Assembly (NCBI RefSeq): GCF_001270965.1
Contig: NZ_LGIA01000214.1
Location: 1 to 46,006 of the forward strand
Direction of reading: 5' to 3'
Source: Sunxiuqinia dokdonensis
GTDB taxonomy: Bacteria; Bacteroidota; Bacteroidia; Bacteroidales; Prolixibacteraceae
DNA: 46,006 nucleotides
Shown here one piece after another: positions 1 to 8,085 of this stretch. Position 1 is the first letter of the stretch. The number at the start of each line of letters is the position of its first letter. The notes beneath the pieces are model-generated. The model was not told where the DNA came from. It did not search any database and saw only the letters and a program-made list of their open reading frames with translations. Made by a program: the position numbers and the translations under genes.

Positions 1-2
1 CG

Positions 3-260
3 GCATATAAAAAAAAAAAAAAAAAAAAAAAACCTCACCCGCGGGGACAACCTTTTTATGCCTATGATATGACCTGCCCCTATGAAACTGATTTTAATTG
101 CCGGATTAAAGACGATCATGATGTCATTGGAACTTGCCCTTGTTGCGATACGCAATATAACTTGCTGGATGGTGGCTATGTCATCAGCGGTCCATCGGCC
201 GAACCTTTAAAACAATACCGGGTCAATGTATCGGGAGGCCGATTGCATGTGAGCAATTAG
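3..260 (+). CDS. Rieske-like protein, C-terminal part (5' end outside window)
   Basis: The frame is open from the window edge to a TAG stop at 258-260, so the gene begins upstream. The visible part reads through a 24-A run (eight Lys codons) and then a Rieske-type pattern: TCPY, 17 residues, then CPCC, followed by a Gly-rich turn and the segment GPSAEPLKQYRV that is typical of the C-terminal strand region of Rieske-fold proteins. The spacing C-x-Y-x17-C-x-x-C matches the canonical C-x-H-x15-17-C-x-x-H, but both His ligands are replaced (Tyr and Cys), so a normal [2Fe-2S] Rieske cluster is unlikely. Related small Bacteroidota proteins are often lipoproteins with such degenerate ligands (from memory). 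An internal ATG at 69 exists, but starting there would cut the fold in half, so I treat the gene as 5'-partial. Confidence 0.6.
   Translation, partial: AYKKKKKKKKPHPRGQPFYAYDMTCPYETDFNCRIKDDHDVIGTCPCCDTQYNLLDGGYVISGPSAEPLKQYRVNVSGGRLHVSN
9..32. repeat. Homopolymer of 24 A residues
   Basis: An uninterrupted run of 24 A lies inside the Rieske-like reading frame and codes for eight lysines. It is by far the longest homopolymer in the window. It could be a slippage-prone tract or a sequencing/assembly artefact near a contig edge. Confidence 0.9.
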
Positions 261-263
261 TCA

Positions 264-695
264 TCAGCAAATTTCATGAAGTTCGCGTTTGGTTTCTTCC
301 AGAAGAAAAATCCGGTCGAATGATGAACGGAAAACCCAGTTGGTTAGTTTATTGCGATAATGAAAATTCAGCTGATTTTGAAACGAGCGAAGATGAATGA
401 GGAGCCACAGTTCCACCGGTTTGCTCTTTTGGTAGAGATAAATTTTTTCCTCCTTGGCCGAAATGGTATGTTCAATGTTTTGATAAAGCAGCTCGGGATT
501 GTGGTAGTAACCCAGGTTGTCGTAGAAAGTTTGTCCATGCAATTCAGTCAGTTCAATACCAATCACTTTTTTCCGGTTTAGACGAACCAAAAAGTCGGGC
601 GACTCGGTTTGCAACACTTTACCTTTTGGAAAGTCGGCAATCAAATTTCTGAAAATTTGCAGAACCTGTTGCTCATGTGCTTTTTTGTCGGGCAT
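264..695 (-). CDS. Small PD-(D/E)xK nuclease-like protein of unknown function
   Basis: A 143-residue soluble protein, with no signal peptide or membrane segment. Residues 31-50 read E-S-P-D-F-L then about ten residues then G-I-E-L-T, which resembles the PD...(D/E)xK core of restriction-endonuclease-fold proteins: D34 and E48 would be the metal ligands, but the usual catalytic Lys is a Thr (T50). The C-terminal half is rich in aromatic and basic residues. I cannot place it in a named family; nuclease fold is an inference from this one motif. It lies downstream of ahcY on the same strand, but a strong terminator separates them. Its ATG sits in the centre of a perfect 14-bp palindrome (688-701). 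Confidence 0.55.
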   Translation of the reverse strand: MPDKKAHEQQVLQIFRNLIADFPKGKVLQTESPDFLVRLNRKKVIGIELTELHGQTFYDNLGYYHNPELLYQNIEHTISAKEEKIYLYQKSKPVELWLLIHLRSFQNQLNFHYRNKLTNWVFRSSFDRIFLLEETKRELHEIC

Positions 696-701
696 GCCCG
701 A
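688..701. repeat. Perfect 14-bp palindrome over a start codon
   Basis: TCGGGCATGCCCGA is its own reverse complement, and the central CAT is the start codon of the nuclease-like gene on the minus strand. It could be an operator or could fold at the very 5' end of the mRNA; no regulator is identified. Confidence 0.5.
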
Positions 702-709
702 AGATACAA

Positions 710-737
710 AAAAAAGCAGCCCGTGAGCTGCTTTTTT
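710..737 (-). terminator. Rho-independent terminator of ahcY
   Basis: An 11-bp perfect stem (AAAAAAGCAGC / GCTGCTTTTTT) with loop CCGTGA and a T-run on either strand. It lies 8 bp after the ahcY stop codon. Confidence 0.85.
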
Positions 738-744
738 ATATCAA

Positions 745-2163
745 TTAATAACGATAGTGGTCTGGTTTGTAGGGCCCTTCCTGCGGAACGCCGAGGTAGC
801 TGGCCTGGTCCTTAGAAAGCTTGGTAAGCTTCACGCCCAACTGTTCGAGGTGCAGGCGTGCCACTTCTTCGTCCAAATGTTTGGGCAAACGGTACACGTC
901 GGTTTCATAGTCGTTTTTCCACAATTCAATTTGTGCCAGTGTTTGGTTGGTGAATGAATTGCTCATCACAAACGACGGGTGTCCGGTGGCGCATCCCAGG
1001 TTTACCAGGCGGCCTTCAGCCAGCAAATAAATGGCATGACCATCTTCGTAGATGTATTTATCAACCTGTGGCTTGATATTCAGTTTTGTGATGCCGGGCC
1101 ATTTTTCGAGGCGCGACACCTGTATTTCATTGTCGAAGTGACCAATGTTGCAAACAATAGCCTGGTCTTTCATGCCAGCCATGTGTTCGGCAGTAATAAT
1201 ATCCTTGTTTCCCGTGGTGGTTACAAAAATGTTTCCTTCGTCCAGTGCCTCTTCCATGGTCTTCACTTCAAAGCCTTCCATGGCCGCTTGCAAGGCGCAA
1301 ATCGGATCGATTTCGGTTATAATGACCCGGGCGCCGTAGCCACGCATTGATTTGGCACAGCCTTTACCCACATCGCCGTAACCGGCCACCACAACAACTT
1401 TGCCGCCAATCATCACGTCGGTGGCACGTTTTATGCCATCGGCCAGCGATTCGCGACAGCCATACAGGTTGTCAAATTTCGACTTGGTAACCGAGTCGTT
1501 CACATTAAAGGCTGGAAACAACAAGCTTCCTTTTTCCATCATTTGATACAGGCGATGCACACCGGTTGTCGTTTCTTCTGATACGCCCTTGATTTCGGGA
1601 GCCGTGCGATGCCAGCGTTGCGGATCTTCGCTCAGAATGCGTTTCAGAGTTTTATTGAGTTGAATTTCATCTTCTGCTTCCAATTCCTCGTCCAGCAAGG
1701 CCGGATTCTTTTCGGCCGCGTAACCGTGGTGAATCATAATGGTGGCATCGCCTCCGTCATCCACAATCAGTGTTGGTCCTTGTCCATTGCCAAAGTCGAG
1801 CGCGCGTTCGGTGCACCACCAATATTCGGCCAGGGTTTCACCTTTCCAGGCAAACACCGGAATTCCGGCTGCAGCAATGGCCGCCGCCGCATGGTCTTGC
1901 GTACTGAAAATATTGCAGCTGGCCCAGCGCACGTCGGCACCCAGCTCAACCAAGGTTTCAATTAACACCGCGGTTTGGATGGTCATGTGCAGCGAACCCA
2001 TAATTCGGGCACCTTTTAAAGGCTTTTCCTGTGCGTATTTTTTTCTGATGGATATCAGTCCGGGCATTTCTTTCTCGGCAATTTCAATTTCTTTTCGTCC
2101 GAACTCAGCGAGCGAAAGATCAGCCACTTTATAATCCATTTTCTTTTCTGTCATTGTTGTCAT
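745..2163 (-). CDS. ahcY: Adenosylhomocysteinase (SAH hydrolase)
   Basis: Cytosolic NAD-dependent enzyme that splits S-adenosylhomocysteine into adenosine and homocysteine, clearing the inhibitor made by methyltransferases. The 472-residue protein has the family's hallmarks: the N-terminal substrate region with [16 protein letters not shown] and [14 protein letters not shown], the central [10 protein letters not shown]-type segment, the Rossmann loop [14 protein letters not shown], the [16 protein letters not shown] strand and the C-terminal [20 protein letters not shown], ending in KPDHYRY. The length suits bacterial SAHH of the long type. I chose the ATG at 2163 instead of an in-frame upstream start at 2196, because a TAnnTTTG promoter element occupies 2185-2192 and would lie inside the longer frame. 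The gene appears to form its own transcription unit between this promoter and the terminator at 710-737. Confidence 0.97.
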   Translation of the reverse strand: MTTMTEKKMDYKVADLSLAEFGRKEIEIAEKEMPGLISIRKKYAQEKPLKGARIMGSLHMTIQTAVLIETLVELGADVRWASCNIFSTQDHAAAAIAAAGIPVFAWKGETLAEYWWCTERALDFGNGQGPTLIVDDGGDATIMIHHGYAAEKNPALLDEELEAEDEIQLNKTLKRILSEDPQRWHRTAPEIKGVSEETTTGVHRLYQMMEKGSLLFPAFNVNDSVTKSKFDNLYGCRESLADGIKRATDVMIGGKVVVVAGYGDVGKGCAKSMRGYGARVIITEIDPICALQAAMEGFEVKTMEEALDEGNIFVTTTGNKDIITAEHMAGMKDQAIVCNIGHFDNEIQVSRLEKWPGITKLNIKPQVDKYIYEDGHAIYLLAEGRLVNLGCATGHPSFVMSNSFTNQTLAQIELWKNDYETDVYRLPKHLDEEVARLHLEQLGVKLTKLSKDQASYLGVPQEGPYKPDHYRY

Positions 2164-2184
2164 AGTGTGTTCAATTTTGGTGTG

Positions 2185-2192
2185 CAAAGATA
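2185..2192 (-). promoter_or_regulatory. Bacteroidota -7 promoter element of ahcY
   Basis: The minus strand reads TATCTTTG, matching TAnnTTTG, about 22 bp before the chosen ATG. The same TATCTTTGCAC string precedes pabB at 37455. Confidence 0.65.
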
Positions 2193-2215
2193 GCAATTAC
2201 AGATGAAACGACCAT

Positions 2216-2261
2216 GAGTTAAAGTAGATTGGGAATGGGAGTTAAAGTAGATTGGGAATGG
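2216..2261. repeat. Two tandem copies of a 23-bp sequence
   Basis: Positions 2216-2238 and 2239-2261 are identical (unit starts gagttaaagtag, ends gggaatgg). They lie in the 137-bp gap between ribF and ahcY and are followed by a short GC-rich inverted repeat (TGGCGG at 2259-2264 / CCGCCA at 2274-2279). It looks like a recent tandem duplication. Confidence 0.9.
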
Positions 2262-2300
2262 CGGGCGCGCATGCCGCCAGCAAAAGATTCTGCCCCGTCA

Positions 2301-3236
2301 CTATTCTTGTTCAAAAAAATCGAGGACATCCAATTTGTCTTTCTCCAATTGCGAGCGCAAGCCATCAATCGACCCAAATTTTTGTTCCTCTCGAATTTTG
2401 GTGATGAAATTCAATTCGAGCTGTTTTTTATAAATGTCTTTGTCGAAATCAAAAATATGGACTTCGATGCTTCGGTGGTCGGCGTTGTTGTTAATGGTTG
2501 GTCGCGTCCCGATGTTTAGCATGCCGCGGTGAACAACCCCGTCGATATGAACAAGAACGGCATAGACACCGTAACCCGGAATGATTTTGTGCGGATCGGA
2601 CGCTTCGATGTTAGCCGTCGGAAATTGAATTTTTCGTCCCAGTTTTTGTCCTTCTACAACCGTGCCGTGCAGGCTAAACGAATAGCCCAAATACCGGTTG
2701 GCTTTTGTGATGTTACCGTTTTGAAGTGCCTGTCGAATTTTCGTTGAGCTGACATTGATGTTGTCGGAAAGTAGCGCATCCAGTTTCTCCAGTTTAAAGT
2801 TGAAGGCCATGGCCAGTCCCTGAAGCATGTCAAAATCGCCTTTGCGGTCTTTTCCAAACTTGTGGTCATAACCCACAACAAGGCTGTCAATATTTAGCTG
2901 GTTGACCAGAAGAATGCGGACAAAATCGGTGTAGCTAAGTTCAGAAAATTCTTTGGTGAACGGGAAAATAATCAGGTGATCGACACCAGCTTGATCAAGA
3001 AGCTCAATTTTTTCATCCAGCGTGGTAAGCAGGCGCAAACTTCCGTGGTCTTTGTTTAGCACCAATCGCGGATGTGGCGAAAAGGTAAAAATGACAGACT
3101 CTCCCTGTTTTTGTCTGGCAATTTCGTTGAGTCGATTAATGACTTTCCTGTGCCCTAAATGCACACCGTCAAATGAACCGACCGTGAGAACCGGTTTGCT
3201 TACTTTGAATTCGTTAACGTCGCGATAAACTTTCAT
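2301..3236 (-). CDS. ribF: Bifunctional riboflavin kinase / FAD synthetase
   Basis: Makes FMN and then FAD from riboflavin in the cytosol. The 311-residue protein has the normal two-domain order. The N-terminal nucleotidyltransferase domain carries the GSFDGVHLGH motif (about 22-31) and, near residue 160, NVSSTKIRQAL. The C-terminal flavokinase domain follows from about residue 180 with GRKIQFPTANIE (the PTAN metal/nucleotide motif), GVYAV and GTRPTI. The ATG at 3236 fits the usual start just before the first strand, with a TAnnTTTG element 22 bp upstream. It is upstream of ahcY on the same strand, but ahcY has its own promoter, so co-transcription is not needed. Confidence 0.96.
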   Translation of the reverse strand: MKVYRDVNEFKVSKPVLTVGSFDGVHLGHRKVINRLNEIARQKQGESVIFTFSPHPRLVLNKDHGSLRLLTTLDEKIELLDQAGVDHLIIFPFTKEFSELSYTDFVRILLVNQLNIDSLVVGYDHKFGKDRKGDFDMLQGLAMAFNFKLEKLDALLSDNINVSSTKIRQALQNGNITKANRYLGYSFSLHGTVVEGQKLGRKIQFPTANIEASDPHKIIPGYGVYAVLVHIDGVVHRGMLNIGTRPTINNNADHRSIEVHIFDFDKDIYKKQLELNFITKIREEQKFGSIDGLRSQLEKDKLDVLDFFEQE

Positions 3237-3257
3237 TCAAGTTTTGTTTTGCAGTGC

Positions 3258-3265
3258 CAAAAGTA
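3258..3265 (-). promoter_or_regulatory. -7 promoter element of ribF
   Basis: The minus strand reads TACTTTTG (TAnnTTTG), 22-29 bp upstream of the ribF ATG. No clear -33 element was seen. Confidence 0.5.
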
Positions 3266-3400
3266 GTATAATTTTGCATTTCTGAATAGTGGTCGATTGC
3301 GAAAACAAGCCCAGTGTCAAAAGATTTCACACGAGCCGGTGATTTGATTGGTAATTTATTATTTTTACCCACCATTTTAAGAATTGAAAAAAACTGAATC

Positions 3401-4549
3401 GTGAAAAGATTATTTGTATTGGTGATTTCGATTGCTGCCTTTGTTGTAGCCTGTGATGATTCGACGCATTACAAAATTTCGGGACGCATTAGTAATGCCG
3501 AGGGACAGTATGTTTACCTCGATAAGTTGAAGGTAACTTCGTCTGAAAATGTCGATTCAGCAAAAATAGGCAAGTCGGGAGAGTTCGAATTTGATGGTAT
3601 TGTTCAGCATCCTACTTTTTTTCTATTAAAGCTTAGCGAGCGAAATTTTATCACGCTGCTGGTTGATTCTGCCGAGCAGGTTGAGGTATCCGGCGATGCA
3701 GCTAATTTTTCGCGCGATTATTTGGTGACCGGCTCTGAAGGATCGAAGCAGGTGCAGGAGCTAAACCAGCGACTCAGCCGGACCAAGCACCAGTTGGATT
3801 CTATCAGCTCGCTGCATGTGCTGTTTCGCACAGATCCGAATTATCCGGCCCTTCAAAAGAAATGGGAACAGGAATACAATCAAGTGGTGGAGGAGCAGAT
3901 CAAATATTCGCAAAATTTTGTGACCTCCCATCCTTTTTCAATGGCCAATGTTTTGGCGCTTTATCAGAAATTCGACAACGATAATTTTGTTATTCAGGAT
4001 ATTCAATCATTGAAAACGGCCGCCTCGGCTCTAAATTCTTTCTACCCGGAGTCGGAACACGTGAAAGCACTGTATGCCAACACGATTAAACTGATGCAAG
4101 ATGAGCGCAATGCGCGAATTCAGAAACTCATTCAGGAGCAGGGCGAAAATAGTCCAGACATTGTACTGCCGAATCCCGATGGAAAGGAAGTTGCTTTATC
4201 GTCCCTGCGTGGGAAATATGTGCTGGTTCAGTTTTGGTCGGCGCAGGATCGCGGATCGCGGATTATGAACCCGGTTTTGGTGGAGCTGTACAATAAATAT
4301 CACCGCAAAGGTTTCGAAATTTTCCAGGTAAGTATCGATGAAAATCGCTACGAATGGATTGATGCCATTGATCAGGACAAGCTTTCCTGGATTAACGTAG
4401 GTGACATGGAAGGCAGCCGGACGGCGGTGATTAATTATAATGTGCAGCAAGTTCCCTTCAACTATTTGCTCGATCGGGAAGGCGTTATTATTGCCAAAGA
4501 TTTGAAAGGACCGGCTCTGGATCGTTTGCTGGGCGAAAAGTTGAAATAA
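3401..4549 (+). CDS. DUF4369/thioredoxin-fold lipoprotein lacking CxxC
   Basis: A 382-residue cell-envelope protein starting at GTG. A signal peptide ends in a lipobox (VVAC, Cys18). Residues about 25-120 have the beta-rich pattern of DUF4369 (ISGRISNAEGQYVYLDKL...), a coiled or helical middle part follows, and from about residue 250 there is an AhpC/TSA/TlpA-type thioredoxin fold (PDIVLPNPDGKEVALSSLRG, VLVQFWSA, the cis-Pro segment VQQVPFNYLLD). The active site, usually FWASWCxPC, reads FWSAQDRGSR here, with no cysteine, so disulfide chemistry is excluded for this domain. Related Bacteroidota proteins are common and are usually annotated as TlpA-family oxidoreductases; here a binding or structural role is more likely. 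It stands alone between ribF (divergent) and lpxH. Confidence 0.85.
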   Translation: MKRLFVLVISIAAFVVACDDSTHYKISGRISNAEGQYVYLDKLKVTSSENVDSAKIGKSGEFEFDGIVQHPTFFLLKLSERNFITLLVDSAEQVEVSGDAANFSRDYLVTGSEGSKQVQELNQRLSRTKHQLDSISSLHVLFRTDPNYPALQKKWEQEYNQVVEEQIKYSQNFVTSHPFSMANVLALYQKFDNDNFVIQDIQSLKTAASALNSFYPESEHVKALYANTIKLMQDERNARIQKLIQEQGENSPDIVLPNPDGKEVALSSLRGKYVLVQFWSAQDRGSRIMNPVLVELYNKYHRKGFEIFQVSIDENRYEWIDAIDQDKLSWINVGDMEGSRTAVINYNVQQVPFNYLLDREGVIIAKDLKGPALDRLLGEKLK

Positions 4550-4614
4550 CCGCTGCCGTTATTTTGTCCCGTATTCTTTGACGAAACCAATTCGTGTTAC
4601 TTATTTTTTACTGG

Positions 4615-4622
4615 TATATTTG
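4615..4622 (+). promoter_or_regulatory. -7 promoter element before lpxH
   Basis: TATATTTG matches TAnnTTTG, 29 bp upstream of the lpxH start codon. Confidence 0.55.
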
Positions 4623-4651
4623 TCCGGTTTTTTTTGATAAAAGAATAGAAA

Positions 4652-5419
4652 TTGACTGATTATCAAGATAAAATATATTTTATTTCTGACATTCATTTGG
4701 GAGCTCCGGCCCTGAAGAATAATCGGGAGCGCGAGAAATTGTTTGTATCCTGGCTCGACGAAATTAAAAAAGATGCTTCGGCACTTTTCTTAATGGGTGA
4801 TATTTTCGACTACTGGTTTGAATACAAAACCGTTGTCCCTCGTGGATTTACACGCACTTTGGGTAAATTGGCCGAAATTGCCGATTCGGGGATTCCGGTT
4901 CATTTTTTTACAGGCAACCACGATGTTTGGGTGTTTGATTATTTGCCATCCGAATTGGGCGTGCATGTTCATCGCGAAGAAATGCGGGTCGCCTTTTCAG
5001 GGAAGAAATTTTTCCTGGCTCATGGCGATGGCTTGGATCCTTTCGACAAAGGTTATCACCTGCTGAAGAAGCTTTTCACAAACCGTTTTTTGCAATGGCT
5101 GTTTTCCTGGTTGCATCCCAACTGGGGCGTGGCGCTGGCGCATGCCTGGTCGAAAAAAAGCCGCTTAACCAAGGGAATGTTTGTGCCTTTTCATGGCGAA
5201 GAAAAAGAAGGACTTTACCTTTTTGCAAAATCAACCCTTGAAGATGAAGAAGTTGACTATTTTATTTTTGGTCATCGGCATTTGTTATTAGATTTGCCCA
5301 TTGGAAAAAACACACGCTACATTAATTTGGGCGATTGGATTTCGCATTTCTCCTATGGCGTGTTTGATGGTGAAAAATTTGAATTGAAAACATATAAAGG
5401 TCCAGGCGAAAGCCTATGA
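4652..5419 (+). CDS. lpxH: UDP-2,3-diacylglucosamine hydrolase family phosphoesterase
   Basis: Calcineurin-like metallophosphoesterase that cleaves UDP-2,3-diacylglucosamine to lipid X in lipid A synthesis, at the inner membrane surface. The 255-residue protein shows all metal motifs in order: SDIHLG (12-17), GDIFDYW (49-55), GNHDVW (88-93), AHGDG (123-127) and FGHRH (206-210), with the Trp/Tyr-rich segment expected for LpxH. The start is a TTG at 4652; no ATG lies nearby in frame before the first strand. The 3' end is 10 bp before the ATG of the FabH-like gene, so the two are probably one operon under the promoter at 4615. It could also be an LpxH-like paralogue (LpxH2), which cannot be separated by eye. 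Confidence 0.85.
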   Translation: MTDYQDKIYFISDIHLGAPALKNNREREKLFVSWLDEIKKDASALFLMGDIFDYWFEYKTVVPRGFTRTLGKLAEIADSGIPVHFFTGNHDVWVFDYLPSELGVHVHREEMRVAFSGKKFFLAHGDGLDPFDKGYHLLKKLFTNRFLQWLFSWLHPNWGVALAHAWSKKSRLTKGMFVPFHGEEKEGLYLFAKSTLEDEEVDYFIFGHRHLLLDLPIGKNTRYINLGDWISHFSYGVFDGEKFELKTYKGPGESL

Positions 5420-5429
5420 ATTGATTGTT

Positions 5430-6512
5430 ATGGCTAAGAAGATCTACACAAAAATTATTGGCACAGGAAGTTACATTCCTGAGCAGGTGGTAAAAAATGA
5501 ATACTTTTCTGACTACAAATTTTATGATCCTTCCACTCGGGAACCTTTCGATAAAACCAATGAAGAGATCATTGAAAAATTTCATGAGATTACCAATATC
5601 GAAGAGCGCCGTTGGGTGAATGAGGACCAGGTAAATTCCGATATTGCAGCTGAAGCCATCAAAAGAGCCTGCCAGGCAGCCGGAATAAGTTTGGATGACC
5701 TGGACTTCATTATTGTGGGGCACAATTTTGGCGATGTGGCTTCCGGCAGAACCCATACCGATATTGTTCCGTCGTTGGCCAATAAGGTGAAAGGAAAGTT
5801 GAATCTGAAAAACCCATTTTGCATTTGTCACGATGTCATATCCGGTTGTCCCGGCTGGACCCAGGGAATGATTATCGCTGACGCATACATCCGCAGTGAA
5901 ACCTATAAGCGGGGTGTCGTGGTTGGTTCCGATGTGCTTTCCCGCATTTCCGATCCGCACGACCGCGACAGCATGATTTATGCCGATGGAGCTGGCGCAA
6001 CAATCGTTGAAGGCACCTGGTCGGATGAGCCAATCGGAATTTTGTCGCATGCCAGTCGTTCCGATGCCATTCCATATGCCAATTTACTGACCATGGGTGT
6101 TTCGTCAAATCCGGATTACGAAGGCGATGACCTGTTCATAAAAATGATAGGCCATAAATTGTATGTGTACGCTTTGAGCTTTGTGCCTGGGGTTGTAAAA
6201 GACAGCCTGGAGAAAGCCGGCCTGCAACTGGGCGATATCAAAAAAGTGCTGATTCATCAAGCGAACGAAAAGATGGATGAAGCCATCCTGAAAGGAGTTT
6301 TCAAATTATATAAGGAGAAGCATATTCCCGATGGAATTATGCCCATGAGCATTAACAAGCTTGGAAATTCATCAACGGCCACGGTGCCAACCCTGCTTGA
6401 TCTGATTGTTAAGGGGAAGATGGAAAACCAGGAAATTTGTCCTGGCGATTATGTTATTTTATGCTCGGTGGGAGCTGGAATGAATATCAATTCGATTGTG
6501 TACAAGTGGTAG
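5430..6512 (+). CDS. 3-oxoacyl-ACP synthase III family protein (FabH-like)
   Basis: Thiolase-fold condensing enzyme. The 360-residue protein begins with IIGTGSYIPEQVV, as FabH proteins do. The catalytic triad can be read: Cys140 in DVISGCPGW, His in IHQANEKM, and Asn in NKLGNSSTATVP; the YADGAGATIVEG strand is also typical. It is about 40 residues longer than E. coli FabH, with the extra length in the N-terminal half (the region around EERRWVNEDQ). The family makes acetoacetyl-ACP to start fatty acid synthesis, but this longer Bacteroidota subgroup may have another acyl substrate. I chose the ATG at 5430 over the TTG at 5421. It follows lpxH by 10 bp, so lipid A and acyl-chain supply may be co-expressed. 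A terminator follows the stop. Confidence 0.85.
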   Translation: MAKKIYTKIIGTGSYIPEQVVKNEYFSDYKFYDPSTREPFDKTNEEIIEKFHEITNIEERRWVNEDQVNSDIAAEAIKRACQAAGISLDDLDFIIVGHNFGDVASGRTHTDIVPSLANKVKGKLNLKNPFCICHDVISGCPGWTQGMIIADAYIRSETYKRGVVVGSDVLSRISDPHDRDSMIYADGAGATIVEGTWSDEPIGILSHASRSDAIPYANLLTMGVSSNPDYEGDDLFIKMIGHKLYVYALSFVPGVVKDSLEKAGLQLGDIKKVLIHQANEKMDEAILKGVFKLYKEKHIPDGIMPMSINKLGNSSTATVPTLLDLIVKGKMENQEICPGDYVILCSVGAGMNINSIVYKW

Positions 6513-6537
6513 CAACGATTGCTTGACTTAAATATTG

Positions 6538-6570
6538 AAGCTGTCTCATCAATTGGGGCAGCTTTTTTTT
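6538..6570 (+). terminator. Rho-independent terminator of the lpxH-fabH-like unit
   Basis: Stem AAGCTGTCTC / GGGGCAGCTT (10 pairs with two G-U), a 7-nt loop and then a run of eight T including the end of the stem. It starts 25 bp after the stop codon. Confidence 0.8.
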
Positions 6571-6576
6571 GTTTAC

Positions 6577-6605
6577 TGAGGGCCTCATTTTGAACGAGGC
6601 CCTCA
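6577..6605. repeat. Strong inverted repeat between convergent genes
   Basis: TGAGGGCCTC and GAGGCCCTCA form a perfect 10-bp stem with a 9-nt loop, 21 bp past the dipeptidase stop. There is no T-run on the minus strand, so it may be a 3'-end stabiliser or a weak terminator for the dipeptidase transcript. Confidence 0.6.
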
Positions 6606-6626
6606 ATAAATGTTTCCACTTTACGA

Positions 6627-8000
6627 CTACACTTCGCTCATTTCGGCAAAGTATTTATAAAACAGAGGAATGGTTTGAATGCCTTTGTAAAACTGTTCCA
6701 GCGGATAGTTTTCGTTGGGTGAATGAATGGCATCCGCTTCGAGGCCAAAGCCCATTAAAATGGTTTTGATTCCCAGCACTTGCTCAAAAGTAGAGATGAT
6801 TGGAATCGACCCTCCACTGCGGTTTGGCAGCGGTCGACGGCCATATACATCGAGGTAGGCTTTTTCAGCGGCTTGATAAGCCGGCAGCTCAATCGGGCAG
6901 GCATAGGCTTGTCCGCCATGCAAGGGAGTCACTTCAACCTTAACGGTTTTGGGAGCAATACTTTGAAAGTGCGATTGAAACATTTCCGCAATCGCCTCAT
7001 GGTTTTGGTTGGGCACCAAGCGGCTACTGATTTTGGCAAAGGCTTTTGATGGCAGCACGGTTTTGGCACCTTCGCCGGTATAGCCTCCCCAAATGCCGCA
7101 CACGTCAAACGAAGGGCGGATGCCGGTCCGTTCGATTGTTGAATAACCTGCTTCGCCGGCAACCTCCTCAATGTCCAGTGCTTTTTTGTAGCTGTCCAAA
7201 TCGAAAGGCGTTTTGGCCATCAAAGCCCGTTCTTCTGCCGAAACTTCCAATACATCATCGTAAAAGCCCGGGATGGTAATGTGTCCGTTGTCGTCGGTCA
7301 TTTGCGCAATCATTTTCGACAGCACATTGATGGGGTTGGCCACGGCACCGCCAAACATGCCCGAGTGCAAATCCCGGTTGGGGCCGGTAACTTCCACCTG
7401 CCAATAGGCCAAGCCACGCAAGCCAGTGGTAATGGTGGGCAGGTCGGGCCGAATCATGGTGGTATCGGAAACCAGAATGACATCGGCTTTCAGCATTTCC
7501 TTGTTTTCTTCGCACCACTTGCCCAGGTTGGGTGAGCCAATTTCTTCTTCGCCTTCAATCATGAATTTTACATTGCAAGGCAAGGTATTGGTTTTCACCA
7601 TCAGCTCGAAAGCTTTGGCGTGCATCATGCTTTGGCCCTTGTCGTCGTCGGCCCCGCGTGCCCAGATTTTCCCATCGCGTATTTCGGGTTCAAACGGCGG
7701 CGATTTCCATAGTTCAAGTGGTTCAACCGGCATCACATCCATGTGCCCGTACACCAGCACGGTGGGCTTTGCCGGGTCAATAATCTTTTCGCCATAAGTC
7801 ACCGGATTGCCATCGGTTTCAAATACTTCTGCATGATCAGCGCCGGAGCTCATCAGTAACTCTTTCCAATACTCAGCAGCCCGGTACATGTCGGGCTTAT
7901 GAGCCGATACGGAACTGATGGATGGAATGCGGATCAACCCAAACAATTCATTCAGAAATCGATCCTTGTTTTCTTCGATGTATTTTTCAATCAAATTCAT
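6627..8000 (-). CDS. M20 family dipeptidase
   Basis: Cytosolic zinc dipeptidase of the M20 (ArgE/DapE/CPG2/carnosinase) family. The 457-residue protein shows the metal-binding motifs VYGHMDVMPVEP (His86, Asp88), GADDDKGQ (about 117-123) and the catalytic-base/ligand motif EGEEEIGS (149-156); a dimerisation domain follows (TGPNRDLHSGMFGG), and the C-terminal catalytic part has the last ligand in DAIHSPNENY. There is no signal peptide. Length and motifs fit the 'dipeptidase' branch (carnosinase-like); the exact peptide substrate cannot be told. It lies downstream of the FUSC gene on the same strand, 85 bp away, possibly with its own promoter. Confidence 0.92.
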   Translation of the reverse strand: MNLIEKYIEENKDRFLNELFGLIRIPSISSVSAHKPDMYRAAEYWKELLMSSGADHAEVFETDGNPVTYGEKIIDPAKPTVLVYGHMDVMPVEPLELWKSPPFEPEIRDGKIWARGADDDKGQSMMHAKAFELMVKTNTLPCNVKFMIEGEEEIGSPNLGKWCEENKEMLKADVILVSDTTMIRPDLPTITTGLRGLAYWQVEVTGPNRDLHSGMFGGAVANPINVLSKMIAQMTDDNGHITIPGFYDDVLEVSAEERALMAKTPFDLDSYKKALDIEEVAGEAGYSTIERTGIRPSFDVCGIWGGYTGEGAKTVLPSKAFAKISSRLVPNQNHEAIAEMFQSHFQSIAPKTVKVEVTPLHGGQAYACPIELPAYQAAEKAYLDVYGRRPLPNRSGGSIPIISTFEQVLGIKTILMGFGLEADAIHSPNENYPLEQFYKGIQTIPLFYKYFAEMSEV

Positions 8001-8085
8001 GCTTTTTCTTTTTGTTTATTTCAGAATCAGTAAAATTAAAGTTTTCAAAGGAGAATGAAGAAGAGAAAACTCATGGAATTCGGAT

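Noticed and set aside
2164-2300. SAH or SAM riboswitch upstream of ahcY
   Set aside because: The leader from the predicted promoter to the ATG is only about 15 nt, too short for a riboswitch; the gap holds only a tandem repeat and a short inverted repeat.
6577-6605. Second rho-independent terminator
   Set aside because: The stem is strong, but neither strand has a T-run after it; I list it as an inverted repeat only.
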